This document shows, one piece after another, positions 1 through 11,419 of a stretch of DNA of 64,000 nt. The stretch comes from Dipteris shenzhenensis (taxonomy: Eukaryota > Polypodiophyta > Polypodiopsida > Gleicheniales). The stretch lies in NCBI GenBank assembly GCA_047967505.1, contig CM106540.1. One strand, 5' to 3'. The notes beneath the pieces are model-generated. The model did no database searches. It was not told where the DNA came from and saw only the letters and a program-made list of their open reading frames with translations. The number at the start of each line of letters is the position of its first letter. Positions within the stretch are counted from its first letter, which is position 1. The position numbers and the translations under genes were made by a program.

Positions 1-59
1 CATGAGCATAAGGAAGTCTATACATTGAGTACATGTTATACATGGATTACAACTTAAAC

Positions 60-2310
60 TTTCACTTCCTCCTTTTGTGTTATAGTTATGAAGACCAAGC
101 TATTGAGAACTTGTCCAGGGAAAGTGGCTTTGTGAGGGATATATGTTAGTTCTTCTTGTATTGGACAGTGAACAAGGTTTGTTTCTTCACTGAGGAGTTT
201 TTCTCGAATTAAGTGGTAATGCACTCCAATGCATGTTGTTTTGGTGTGAAAAACTAGGACCTTTGCTAGTTAAATACTACTCATAATGTTAGAATAGATC
301 ATGGTCTTTAAAGAATTTCAATCTTTGATTAAGATCTGTTGAATAGATTGCTTCACATGCATCATTGGTTGATCCTTTGTATTCTTTCTTTTGCTGATGA
401 TGATAAGTCCATTGTTAGTTGTTTCTTGTTTTGCCTCAAAAAAGATATTAGTCCAAATTTGAAGTTATATCCATTCATGGATAATTCTATCATTTACAAT
501 TCCTTCCGAGTCAAAATTGTTATATCTATGAAAATTGAGAGACATATAGTTCTCACAAAGCAATCCAAACTCCCACGTACCTTTCAAGTATTTCAAGACT
601 TCTTTAGCTACAAGGAGATGAGCCTTTTTGGGATTCTCCATGAATTGACAAAAAATAACTATTGAGTAAGCAATGTCTAGCCTTATTCTAATTAAATAGA
701 TCAAGCTTCCTATAAGTTGTCTATATTGATGACGATTTATAGTAGTAGAGTTGTCATGAGCTAACAATTTGATGTTGCATCCCACGAAGTTGGGAGTAGC
801 TTGTAGTCATGTAGATGAAATTGTTTATTTCTAAGTATATTTGCCATATGTGAGCGTAATATCTACTCCATTTCTCCATAAATCTTCCCAAGGAAATAGT
901 GGGCATATCCCATATCATTCATGCCAAAGGCTGATGTGAGTTGACCTTTGAGTTTCAACCCTTGAAATGTGCACCCCCTAGGCTTGAGGATAACCCACAC
1001 CTTGCCCAAAAGTGCACCACCCTAGAGCTTGTGCGGTCCCCACACTTTGCAAAATATTGCATCCTCCCTTTCTAGGAGGGTCCCCCATCCCCAAAAGGCA
1101 TCTTGCTCATACCATTCCTTCCAAAAAAGTCAAAACTTTTGGAAAGTACCCAAATGATACATAACCCATTTCAAATTACCCTCAAACCATTCTTATATAG
1201 CTAAGTCCTTTCTTAATCTTAAAATCACACATTGTCCATACCCAAATTTGTTCCCAAACCCAATCATTATTATTCTATAGAAAAGAGGAACTTCTATTGA
1301 TGCTTGTTGATAATCACCCAAATTACAAATCAACAATACCAAAGGTGTTAATCAAGGGAAAAGGGAAAAATAGCAAGAGCCTAGAGGGGCCATCTTGTTT
1401 CCTGAGCTCCCAACATACTGCCTAGAGAGGCTCTGTAACAAGGGCTAACAACCACAATGGCATACTATACAACCAACGGATGCCTCTCTCCATGAGAACA
1501 CAGAAGGAGCCTGAAGGCCATGCCTTGCAAAAACGTGCATGTCTCTCGGCAATTATTCTAGAAGTTGGAGTCCCACGCTCTCAAATAACATGCAAAGTGT
1601 AGAAGATGTTCTGCCAAATGGCAACTACAATGGCCGCTGCAGTGGTTTGCTAGTGTTCCATCACCTTACTACAACGAGTGAACCAGATATGCCAAGAAGT
1701 GATGCTAACCATTGTCTCCCACAGATTGTCCTCTACCAAAGGTACTGAATAAAGTCTAGAGCAAGTGAATTCTTGCATTCCCTACATGTGGTGCTTGTTT
1801 CAACCAAAAACCAAATTTTGTAATTTGCAAGCTTTCTTCTCCATTCCACAAATAGGGCATTGATAGCATACCTTATAGGTTGTGTCATATAGATTTCCTC
1901 ATCCAAGTATCCATCGAGGGAGAGCATTTGTAATGTCCATGTCTAATGCACATACTGGATCAAATTGCGAAGGGAAGGTACTAACGATTATGACTATTTT
2001 CACCTTTGCAACTAGTGCACAAGTACCTTCATAATTTGTTCCATATTACAAGATGTATCCAATGGCAACTTTGTACTTGTCAATTGCTTCATCTGAGTTG
2101 AGCATGACTTTGTAAATTCATTTGCATCCTATGGGTGTTTTCACTTTGAGTATATTAATCAAATACCCTGTTTGGTTCTTGATTAGAGCATTGTACTATT
2201 CATCCATTACTTGTCACCATTCCAAAGCTTGCATTACCTCTTATAAGGATGTTGGCTCTTCTTATTCTATTGCTTTAGCTATGAATGCAATTCTACTTCT
2301 GTAGATCCAT
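60..2310 (-). pseudogene. Decayed Copia pol (reverse transcriptase to RNase H)
   Basis: Read from high to low coordinates, the minus strand gives the Copia order in several frames. Around 2310-2100 is the start of the reverse transcriptase with GCKWIYKV and a SDEAIDKYK stretch. At 1930-1870 is DGYLDEEIYMTQP, and near 1830 KACKLQN. At 930 is MNDMGYAHYFLG, at 785-465 QLIGSLIYLIRIRLDIAYS and YLKGTWE, and at 240-70 the RNase H tail VHYHLIREKLL. These are conserved Copia blocks in the right order. Frameshifts and stops occur between blocks, so no protein is made. About 0.5 kb more separates the 1795 and 935 blocks than expected, which points to an insertion. Flanking LTRs were not found. Confidence 0.82.
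970..1730. other. Non-Copia segment interrupting the Copia pol
   Basis: Copia similarity stops just above 970 and resumes at about 1730. The segment shows no recognisable protein in any frame and no clear terminal repeats. It may be a small insertion or unrelated filler. Its boundaries are approximate. Confidence 0.4.
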
Positions 2311-2819
2311 CTTTTTGGTTCCTTCCAATCACAATATCTATTGACATTGGTAGTGCAACTGTCTAACATATTAGTGATAACCATTACGGTTGCATAAAAA
2401 CTATATCTATGACCTTTTTGTTGCCTTTGCTATGTTACTAAGGTGGACAAAACACATTCTAAGTGGGCTAGAAAGCTACCAAATATAATTGCTTGCAAGC
2501 ATAGGCAATGTAATATAATACATGTCTAATCCACATGAATGCCTTTCAATTGATATTTGGTCTACATCTTGTCAAACTACTGGAATTTCTCATAATTGGC
2601 ACTGAGCTACAATATCATGTTCATTTGCATAGGGAGGTAGCCTACACCCATCACTATTAAGCTCACTATAATTGCATGCACTTTTATTTCAAGGTAATAG
2701 AGTAGAGCACTCAATATACACACTCCCTCTCTATATTGCATTCAACATCCACTTCCACTACTTAGTAAACTCTCACCTTTCCGTTTTGAGTTGTAAATGG
2801 CTTATAAAGTTTTCTGTTC
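2311..2819. other. No recognisable feature
   Basis: AT-rich sequence between the Copia and gypsy remnants. Short open stretches exist on both strands but none resembles a known family. Part of it could be the end of the gypsy element read from the minus strand. Confidence 0.3.
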
Positions 2820-3290
2820 ATGTATTAATTGAGAATTCTTTTATGGTTCAATTTTTTAAATTTTGTTTCTGTCTTCCAAAATTTTGTGTTTTTCAAGAAT
2901 GAATATGCAATCAGGATGAATCAGCTCTTCTTCAATCATGATTCATTACGTGTCATGGATCATATTCATATTCTTTCAAAAGGGTCACATGAAATACATT
3001 GTGGAGTCTAAATTTAGAGGGTAAATCAATTAGACGTGATTGCTCCCTGATTCTCTTTTTCACCATAAATCGTTTGTAATATTGAGGTTTAAATTTTCTA
3101 ACTCCTTTGAATTTGATTGAAGACTTTCTCGATTTACCCTTGATAAATACCATGTTCCCTCTTTAAACTCAAGGTCACTCCTTCATATATATTTTTTCAA
3201 TCCTTTGTAACCTTAAAATGTTTCTTAGTTTTAACCATTACTCTTGCATTTCATCAACCATCTCTTTTAAAATTTCCAATTTACTATAAC
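2820..3290 (-). pseudogene. Ty3/gypsy integrase C-terminal and chromodomain-like tail
   Basis: On the minus strand, 3153-2953 reads a typical post-integrase linker: KPQYYKRFMVKKRI, then RLIDLPSKFRLHNVFHVTLL. In gypsy elements this stretch precedes the chromodomain. Upstream (3290-3160) the frame continues with QLMVKTKKHFKVTKD. Downstream (2945-2840) another frame gives EELIHPDCIFILEKHKIL, which resembles the start of a chromodomain. Chromodomains in this family steer integration by binding histones. Frameshifts separate the parts. The piece lies only about 0.7 kb from a gag-protease of the same strand, so the catalytic middle of the element (reverse transcriptase, RNase H, integrase core) is missing. 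Confidence 0.75.
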
Positions 3291-3593
3291 GGGATCACAA
3301 CATGCAATGGGGGCAAAGTATTCTTAACAATATGGGGATATAACAAAACAAAGTCGTTTTAATGGAGTTATGATTCTTTCTGGTCTTGGCTTGTAATAAT
3401 GAATATCAAAATTGCCTCCGCTTCTTTTTCAAATTCATTTTGTCAAAAAAAATTTGGACCTTGCGAGGTTTTCCGAATGAAATCTAGCATACCTGGGTTG
3501 ATTATACCAAAAGTACGGTGCGCAATGTGGTTCACATCCACTTCAAATAGAAGTACATTTGATGGGTTTGCATCTAGGGATTCCTTTTTCTCA

Positions 3594-4851
3594 TCATCCT
3601 CCATTTTTGTAAGCATGTTGACACACTATGCAATCCATGGTCTGTCCTCCTTTTACAGAACCACCTCTAGAGTCATTTCTAGCCATAGTTTCTTCTTTCC
3701 ACTTTGGACTATGATTTTGATGCTCCCCAACTATTCCCAAGGGCTTTGCTCGTGAATCATCTACAAAGCGTATGTTGAAATTAGCCTTTTGCATTGGTGG
3801 GAGACCCCATTCATCATAGAGATCCTTGGATAGGACATTCACACCTGCTCCACCATCCACTATGTTTTGGACTTCATCATATCCTTTATGGATCAAAGGC
3901 ATGGTGATGTTGCATATGTCATCTCGCTCACCCATCCATACACGGATTTCTTCTATGTCTTCCATCGATGGAGGGGGATTCACTGATTCAATCCATCCTT
4001 TGAAACTCTCCCAGATATTGGGACAATTTTGTAAGAGGATTCCAATGGGAATGGACACAGGGCAACTTAGAATGCTAGAGAGTGCGGCACCTTCAAGTTG
4101 GTGTGGGGGAACATTATGTTGTGGATCTTGTTGCTGGAATAGAGGCTCGAGTACAGTGTCAATACTTGGTGGGGCCGAGTCAGGGATTGGATCTTGTGCT
4201 TGCTTCTCATCCTTGAATTGAGCTTGTTCTTTTTGCACCCATTGTTGAAGTGCTTGAAATGGAGCCTTCTCCACTTATGCATTAGGGTATAGAACTTCTT
4301 TTATGTTTCGATTTGGAGATGATGTTCATGTGCTTGGCTACTCCTTACTAGGCAGAGGTATAGGCACTTGTGCTTTCTTTTGAAGAGGTCTTCTAGATTG
4401 TATTGGAATAGTAGTCCACTGGATTGCCTCTTTTTGCTAGAGTGTATACATTCACAGGTTGTGATAATATGCTTGCAGGTCCTAGACTTTGATGGTCCAC
4501 CCCAATAATGCCAATATGGACATCAGGCTTAGCCTCATTTTTTTGTGGGATCTTATTTTTCATGGGACAATCCATATAAGCATGGCCAATGCCACAATAT
4601 CAGTAGAGTGGTTGGAAAGTAGTGGGTCTACCATGATGAGGGCATTCTGCTATCCGGTGGTTCTCTCCACAACAGTAGCACTTGATTGGCTCTTGATATG
4701 TGTTGGGCTGAACTTGATTCGCATAGATAGGGATTAAACCTTCTGCTCCTTCCACATAGTACACTAGGTACTCAACTTTATACTCAAATTGTGAATCCAC
4801 TTCCTTGGGTCCTTGATACTTCTTAAATCGGACCTTTGGACAATTGTCCAT
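3594..4851 (-). pseudogene. Ty3/gypsy gag and retropepsin remnant
   Basis: Minus-strand frames from 4851 down carry a CCHC zinc knuckle (CYCCGENHRIAECPHH at about 4680-4630) and a second, damaged knuckle (CGIGHAYMDCP at 4590). These are the nucleic-acid-binding parts of Gag. The longest frame (4274-3594, 226 codons) holds a retropepsin-like block, QNIVDGGAGVNVLSKDLYDEWGLP split by its flap at KPLGIV. The usual active-site DSGA/DTGA reads DGGA here, so the catalytic triad has lost its Ser/Thr. Several frames overlap, so the polyprotein is broken. The region up to 5200 shows no clear 5' LTR or primer-binding site. Confidence 0.75.
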
Positions 4852-5200
4852 TTAGGTCTTTTTTGACCTCTTTATACCTTTACCTTATGGTCTTTTGGTT
4901 GTTTTTCCTTATTAAAAGGCATTTTCCATTGGGTTGTAAACAAAACACGAGATCCGGTAGAAAAATAGAATTTCAAAAAAGAAAAGCCATTACCAAGTTT
5001 GAAGAAAAAGTTTTTAAGGATAAAAAAGTATATGCCTATATTTTTGGCATCAACTTTTTTATATGGCTATATCTTTTTAATGGGATAAGTAATTTTATGC
5101 TTATGTCCTTGGGGATATTCTATGTGTGTGAGGATTAAGGAATTCTCCTAATCCTTTTTTATTTTTTCATGGTCTAATCTGTTGCTCTATATTTCAGACA
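4852..5200. other. Unassigned AT-rich stretch
   Basis: An open plus-strand stretch (4836-5138) is rich in Lys/Phe and has no family resemblance. It is probably leader sequence of the minus-strand gypsy element or decayed filler. Confidence 0.25.
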
Positions 5201-5481
5201 TCGATAACAAGTCCAATAATGCTATGACACCTGTCTTCCCTTTTGGTTTAAGCTATCTTAACTTAAGCATGTTGGATGGTGATGACATGTATCAACGTTG
5301 CTGGTTGAAGTGTGGTACAAAAGTTCTGCCATGGAAAATTTATTTATAATCCTAGAAATATTCTCTTTTTAGGATTCAACCATATATTTGTCTCTAGTAA
5401 TACCTTCTTCATATATCATTTGCTGTAAAATGTTATCCATATATTCTTGGACCTTCTTGAGGGGTTCTAATCTAAATCTTA

Positions 5482-5508
5482 AACACACACACACACACAC
5501 ACACACAT
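5482..5508 (+). repeat. (CA)n microsatellite
   Basis: An uninterrupted AC dinucleotide run inside the first pyrimidine-rich repeat. A shorter run sits at the equivalent place in the second copy. Confidence 0.97.
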
Positions 5509-6398
5509 ACTTTTCCTTTTTCCCTCTCGACCACACTAATTATTTTTTCTACCCTTTAAGTTCCTTTAAAATTCCTTTAAAACTGCCTTTCCCCCTTTCT
5601 CTCTCTATAAAATTTTCCCTCACTCTCTCTTTACCCTTCTCTCCCCTCTCTTTCTCCTAAAGCCCCTGCTAAAAATCTCCCAATTTGTCCCACTTTACCA
5701 CCTCTTTAGTTTTCACTGGTTTCTCCTAATTGTTTCTAGTATCCCTTAATCTTGTCTTTTTTATCTTTTATTTTATTTTTTCTTAATTTCCTAACTCCTC
5801 TAATTATTTCCTAATTCTCCCTATTGTTTCTATATTTTTTTTTCCTAATTTTCTTTACTTTATATTTTCCTAAATATTTTCCTAAATATTTTTCTTTTTT
5901 TTCTTATTTTCATTATTTCTCCTATGACCTTTGTTCCTTAACCCCTCTTAATTTTCCATACTTTCCCTAATTATCTCTCATTTTGCTTATTCTCTCCCTA
6001 TTCTTTTCTCTTTCCCCTAATTTTTTTTATTAATTAAATTTATTTTTTCATTATTTCCTTAATTTTTTGATTTCTATACTCTCTTAGTTTTCTCCTTTCT
6101 GCCCCCTTTTTTATTTCCTTATCCCTTATTAAACTTTCTCCCCCTACTTCACCCTCCTTCTACCTAATCTCTTCAATTTATTCACAATTTTTTGCCCTAA
6201 TCTTTTCCCTCTTATTTAATTTCCCCCCCTTTTTTAATTTCCCCCTAACCTAACCTCCCACAACTACACTAGCCTCCCTAAACTCCTCCTAAACCAACAC
6301 CCCTCTCACCCCCCTAACTATCTCTTTTCCTTGGCTCTCCATTCTCCCGACTCACTATATGCCTAGCCTCTCCCTTCCGACTCAATGACTCCCTTGCC

Positions 6399-6404
6399 TA
6401 TAAA
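6399..6404 (+). promoter_or_regulatory. TATA box of LTR-like copy 1
   Basis: tataaa in the context cttgcctataaattgcc, followed within about 50 bases by less biased sequence. Placement at the end of the C/T-rich block matches the U3/R junction of an LTR. Confidence 0.4.
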
Positions 6405-6445
6405 TTGCCTCTCCTCCAACTATCTCCTCCTAGTCACTCCCAACC

Positions 6446-7507
6446 TTCGTACTACGTAGCCCATAGTGGAGCCGTTGCTTCCAGCCATCTGCATCCACCA
6501 TCCTTTCAACGCCCTCTGTAGGTTTGTCCCTCTCTATAGAATCTACAATAGCAGCTGAGCAACTAGCTCAGTTAGCCCCATCCGTGAGCCTAGCTCATTC
6601 GATTGCCCTTCACCCACCATTCTCTCTCTATCCATGCATCTTAATCGATCACCGTGCTTCCCCTTGACTTACGAGCTTCTTCATTCCATCCTACAACCTC
6701 GATAGGAGTCCATATGTTGAAGAACGTCTTCAGGTCCTGAGCCCTTTCATCGACTGCTATGCTTCTTCCATTAGACTCACAGGTCCTTCCAAACTTCCTT
6801 TCTTTTCAATTAACACCCCATTTAACATTCTCTTGTTTTAATTAATTTAATTTCTTTCTTCTTTAATTTTTTATTCTTCTTTATTTTTATTTTTCCCTTT
6901 ATGCATTCCTTTCTTTTTTACTCCTAATTGTCCCTATTTCTTCTTATAATTTGCTTACTTCTTTCCTTTCTACTACTGTAGGCTTTACTGTCTATTTAAC
7001 CCTCTTTGTTTAACCTTTCTATCATCCTATAGTCCTCTCTTTTACTAGTCCTTAAATTAAAAAAAAAAAAGACTTAAGCTATCACCCTTCTAACCCTTAT
7101 CTTCTATTTCTACCACCTAGTTGCAAGTTATGCTCTCGGTATCCTACCACCATGTTATGCTTTTCATCCTCCATTTTTCCTTTCCATCACCCCTTCTCCC
7201 CACTACCCTGTTACTCTATCACATTATTACTTCCACTTACTACCCACTTTCTCTTTTACTACTTCACACTATTACTTCTATATTCTATTGCTCCATTACT
7301 CTTGTTCCTCCTTACCTTCTAACATCACAATACTTCCTCCACACTTCTTCCAAAAAAACCCCTCTGCCCCCCTTTTTCTATAAATGTCCAACATCTATCT
7401 CTCTATAACTATAAAACTCATTCTTAATCTCTCCTTTCTACCCGAACACTCTTGTATTTACATTAAGCTTGATAAGTTTATGGAAAATTGTTAATTTTTA
7501 TTGTGAC
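6446..7507 (+). other. Interval between the two pyrimidine-rich repeats
   Basis: Holds no protein-coding family. It stays C/T-rich, and a third, shorter TATA-bearing block ends at 7378-7385 (tataaatg after a C-rich run). This could be a partial third copy of the repeat. The open frame at 7121-7408 is a product of the base bias. Confidence 0.4.
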
Positions 7508-7822
7508 TCCGATAACAAGGGAGGGGTGTTTATGACACTTGTCTTCCCAACAACTAAAGTTAAAACTAGTTCTTACTGTTTTGCTTGTTGGATGGTGGCA
7601 GGTAGGCAGATTCCCCTCTTCAATAAAAATAATGCTGCCAACGACTTATCAAAGCTCGACTTCTCACATTTCCTTTTTTCATAAAAAAATGTTCACCCTC
7701 TAGTGATGCTACTTCATTCATAGTGGATTTTCTAATTATTTTAAAATTTTGTCATTAAACATTTCTCATTCCTACTTTAAATTGTCTTCTCTTCATATGG
7801 AAAGGGGTGTTGTAATGTCTTC

Positions 7823-7842
7823 TACACACACACACACACACA
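7823..7842 (+). repeat. (CA)n microsatellite
   Basis: Short AC run at the position in copy 2 that matches the CA run of copy 1. Confidence 0.9.
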
Positions 7843-8524
7843 ATCCTCATTTTCTCTTTTGTCCTTGCAAATTATTTTTCTTCCCTTTATAATCCTTTGA
7901 AAACCCTTTTTAAACTACCTCTCCTCTCTCCCTCTCTCAAAATCTCCCCCCACTCTCTCTATACCCTTCTTCCTCCTCTTTTACCTAATTTCCCCTAAAA
8001 CCGTCTCCCTTTCCCAACTTATCCCCTCTTTTTTCCCCTTATTTTCCCTTTTCAAAGTTTTCTCCTATTTTTTTATAGTCTCCGCTATTTTCGCTATTTT
8101 TGCTTTTATTTTTTCATAATTTCCTAATTCTACTAATTATTTCCTAATTCTCCCTATTTTTTCCATTTTCTTTATTTTAAAAAAATCTCCTAACTAATTT
8201 TCTTAAATTTTACCTACTTTTTTTCTCTCTCTCTCTCTCTCTTAGCCTCCTCGCTCTTCTTCTTCCCCCGCTCTCTTTGTTTCTCACTCTAACCTCTTTC
8301 TAATTTTTTACAAACTCTTCCTTAAGTGTTCCCTAATTTTTGGCTATTTCTCTAATTTTCCCTTTTTTCCTCTCTAATTTTACCTCTTTGTAAATACCCC
8401 CTTCTCTCCCTAACCGACTCTCACTCTAACCTTTCCCTAACTACCGCAAACTAATTCCTATCCCGCCAACTTACCTCCACGTGCTGTCCGACGGACTAAC
8501 TTCCCTGACCTTTTCCCTCCCACC

Positions 8525-8533
8525 TTATTTAAA
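8525..8533 (+). promoter_or_regulatory. TATA box of LTR-like copy 2
   Basis: ttatttaaa between C-rich blocks, at the position matching the TATA of copy 1. Confidence 0.35.
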
Positions 8534-8860
8534 CCCCCCTCTTTCCCCTTCCTCACGAGCTAATACTCTCCTAACACTCAAGTCTCAAATTTTGAAAAGT
8601 ATACTCCCACTCAAAAGCTAAGGTCTGTGCAACTCCATGCTTGTCTGCAAAGTGCCTGACCCATCGGGTGAAGTGCCTGAGATGTTTCGATTGGTCGAAA
8701 GTGTCATGCAAAGAGATGGTAGAGGAGAAAGAAGAAGTGACAGGTGAGAAGAATGAGATTTTTGCAAAGAGTTCACCCCCTAGGCTGAACGATAAGAGGA
8801 CATCAAACCAAGCAGTGATTCCCGCCTCCCCTCTTATGTAGAAACCCTTGGAAAAAAACC

Positions 8861-9244
8861 GTGAGCTTCTCCAAAATCGACAATGGACTTGCCATTAAGC
8901 TTCTAGGTGAAGAGACTGAGCAAAGAGATGTCATGAACAAACCTTGGTTTGAATCTGGCAAGAGACATTCCCTTTCGTGCAAGATTGATCTTGACAATAT
9001 CAAGCTTGAGCTTACCCAACTGGTCAAGGGGTGTGTCTTTCTCTTATTTACTAGGAAAGTTCCTTCAATGCGAGAGTTGGAAGAGTTCCCTCTCTACGAA
9101 TGCAACCTTCCATCTGCTAGGTCTTCTGCGAGATTTTTGGGGAAGGGCTTCTTCCTCATTCGTCTGGCCTCTGAGCAGCTCCGTAATGAGCTACTTGGTT
9201 ACTCTTTTGTTTTTGCCGGAGCCACCGTCCTCAACATCCCCTAA
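8861..9244 (+). pseudogene. L1-type LINE ORF1 fragment (DUF4283-like)
   Basis: A 127-codon open stretch resembles the N-terminal domain of plant L1 ORF1 proteins. Its blocks are LTQLVKGCVFLLFTRKVPSM, then GKGFFLIRLASEQLRNELL, then FAGATVLNIP. In this family the domain precedes a zinc knuckle and helps package the LINE RNA. The frame stops at 9244 just after the domain and no zinc knuckle follows in frame. It sits directly before an endonuclease/reverse-transcriptase remnant on the same strand, which fits one truncated LINE. The open stretch at 8641-8841 upstream is not recognisable. Confidence 0.6.
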
Positions 9245-10300
9245 AGCCCTAACTTTAGCATCAATGAATTTCTCTTTCGAGAGTGTCCAAGTCTAGATCG
9301 ACTTCCTCAACTTACAAGAGTTCCTGGGTGCGAATATGCCAATGCAAAGACAGTTTCTAAGCATATCAAAGAGGCTGCCAGAAGTATGGGGCCATGTAAG
9401 GAAAACTAATTCAACTTCTTTCGTGATGCATATAGGGCCTTGTAAAACCAATAATACTAAGATGATGCTTGTAAAAAGTACTCTGAAAATGGTTTCTGTG
9501 GTTTCATGGAACGTCAAGGGGTGTTGTGACCCCACGAAACAAAGAGGTATCATTTATGTTATGGGAAAGTTGAAGGCAGACATAGTCATGTTGTAGGAAT
9601 GTAAGTGTGGTCAGAACGACCCATTTTGGTTCACCCTCTATAAAATGGGTTTTTTGGTGATATGCAACTGTCCTATTTAAGGGAAAGGAGGCACCGCATG
9701 GCTAGCCAAGGATAACATTGGTCTGCAGGAGCTGTTTAGAGATGATGAAGGTAGATTTTTGGCTGTTTGGGCTCTTTCAATTGATGCCAATAGGGGCCTC
9801 ATGAAATTCTTCTCGAAGAGACAAAATAGAATCCAAGTTGGGGACTGGTGCCCCATAACGATGTTGAACACATCATATAAGATAATAGCTAAGGCACTAG
9901 CTCTGAGATATTGGGAGGTATGCATGCAGATCGTGGATAGGGAGCAGATAGGGTTTGTAAAAGGCAGATATATTTTTGAAATATCCTAAACGTGAGCTCG
10001 GTGCTGGATTATGTTGATAAGTCTAAGCAAAAGGGTATTCTATTTGGTCTAGACCTTGATAAGGCCTACGACTGTATTTGCTGGGACTTCATTCTCACTG
10101 TCCTTGAAAAGCTAGGCTTTGGTGAAGGTTTCTGCAGAGATACGTATGCTCTTAAAAAATGCATCAGCGGCTCTTTGCCTAAATGGGGGTATAGAGGGTT
10201 GCATAGAGCTAACTAGATCTATCAAACAAGGGTGTCCGATTGCACCCTTGCTATTTGCATTAGCCTTGATACCCCTTCTACATCAAATTAAAAGGGCACA
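9245..10300 (+). pseudogene. L1-type LINE endonuclease start joined to reverse transcriptase
   Basis: At 9490-9600 the plus strand gives VVSWNVKGCCDP and KADIVML, the start of an apurinic-type endonuclease. After a short degenerate stretch it jumps to reverse-transcriptase blocks: GDWCPITMLNTSYKIIAKAL (9840), QIGFVKGRYI (9945), LDLDKAYDCICWDFI (10040) and IKQGCPIAPLLFALALIP (10220). Most of the endonuclease and the start of the reverse transcriptase are therefore deleted. The frame breaks at 9990 and 10216, and the catalytic YADD block is not reached before similarity ends. The following LINE segment is on the opposite strand. Confidence 0.78.
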
Positions 10301-10306
10301 GCGGAT

Positions 10307-11400
10307 TCACAAGGAATTTCTTTGCCAGTTCGGTAACCATTGGTTGGCAATCTTCCACAGTAGGAAACTGTATTTTCCCATTAATCCTTTGCTCCATCTT
10401 TCTTTAAATCTATGATGCCACCAGCAAGGTGATCTCCCCAAGTTACATTTCTTATTCAAGTCTATTTTCTCAGTCCGATCATCTATCAATCTCCAGTAGA
10501 CTACTTATAGATTTTCTTAATCGGGACTTTATCAAACGAACCAGTGCATTGGCCTTCTATATTCTGCAAAAATGCAATTAGTTGGCCAGTGGTACCTCTC
10601 TTAGAAAGGCAATCCCTTGAGTGCTCAATGAGAATTGGTAACAGATTTTCCGAAGTGGCCACCAGTCTCCTCGCTTGGGGTCCCAAATTCGATCAAGTAG
10701 ATTAACCCTTTTTCGGCATATGTTACGAGCTGTGCCCAGGTTAATGTATGCAAACGATTGGCCATTGAACTAAGTTGCTTTACTCCACCATATGCATTCT
10801 TTGAGGCTAGCATCCCCTCTAAGCGCTCCAACACCGTTCCATACACTGCAGCTTATCACAGTCTTCCAGGCAACTAATAGCCTTGAAATAAGATCTGAGC
10901 CATAGATCCGAGTTGGGAAGTCCAAGAATGTGCATTCATACCACTTCAGATTCCTCCACATCCCCGCTTTTGGATTGTGACGTTCTTCAATGAACCAACG
11001 GGTGATTATTATCTATGGGGATGATCCTACCAATAGCCACTTGCTGATCCTACCAGTAGGTGAGGTAGCCACTTGTTGATTAGTGAAATATTGAGAGCAA
11101 TGTCCAGGATGACCAAGCCAGTGACCTGCTTGGGAGCTTTGGGGATTCCCCAGGGGATATAGTGCATACATTTCTTGCCATTTTCCTATGCCCAGAGGAA
11201 TGCACAAAACAATGTCTCGATCTCCTGAAATCGTGAGGGCTTGAAATGCCATACTGATGCAATATAAGTAGTTGTGGCCGAGTAGATTCACTCAATGCCA
11301 CAGGAGATTCTTGAGATGGCCACAGGCTAAGGTGGAGTCCCCATGAGTTCTCACTACTCGAGAGGCTGTCTGTGCCCATATACCTTTGGTAGTCTCCGAG
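10307..11400 (-). pseudogene. L1-type LINE thumb and C-terminal region, inverted
   Basis: Minus strand, 11400 to 10307, in shifting frames. Near 11230-11130 it reads WHFKPSRFQEIETLFCAFLW, then IPWGIPKAPKQVTGLVILD and INKWLPHLL, the segment after the reverse-transcriptase palm in plant L1 elements. Farther on are CSVWNGVGALRGDAS, an ECIWWSKAT stretch and LLWKIANQWLP, matching the C-terminal zf-RVT region. Several stops and frameshifts are present. It meets the plus-strand LINE at 10300 tail to tail. This arrangement is not the usual twin-priming inversion, so it is either a local inversion or a second insertion. Confidence 0.65.
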
Positions 11401-11419
11401 AGCATGAGCATGTAGATGG

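Larger units (their letters stand above)
5201..6445 (+). repeat. Pyrimidine-rich LTR-like direct repeat, copy 1
   Basis: The plus strand is overwhelmingly C and T. Landmarks in order are tcgataacaagt, tgacacctgtcttccc, a (CA)n tract (5482-5508), ccctttaagttcctttaaaa, long C/T blocks, tcctaattctccctatt, and a TATA box (6399). The same series occurs in copy 2 at 7508-8580. The spacing and terminal TATA suggest U3 regions of two diverged LTRs. No gag or pol lies between them, so a non-autonomous element is likely. A segmental tandem duplication is the alternative. Confidence 0.5.
7508..8580 (+). repeat. Pyrimidine-rich LTR-like direct repeat, copy 2
   Basis: Carries the same landmarks as copy 1 in the same order: tccgataacaagg, tgacacttgtcttccc, a CA run (7823-7842), ctttataatcctttgaaaa, tcctaattctccctatt, a CT run (8225-8242) and a TATA box (ttatttaaa at 8525). 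Divergence from copy 1 is high by eye, so the pair is old. Confidence 0.5.

Noticed and set aside
3399-4221. Plus-strand open frames opposite the gypsy gag-protease
   Set aside because: They are shadows of the minus-strand frames, which carry the CCHC and protease motifs.
5388-5660. Open frame through the CA repeat and C/T-rich sequence
   Set aside because: Low-complexity translation (Thr-His run, then Pro/Leu/Ser/Phe) caused by base bias.
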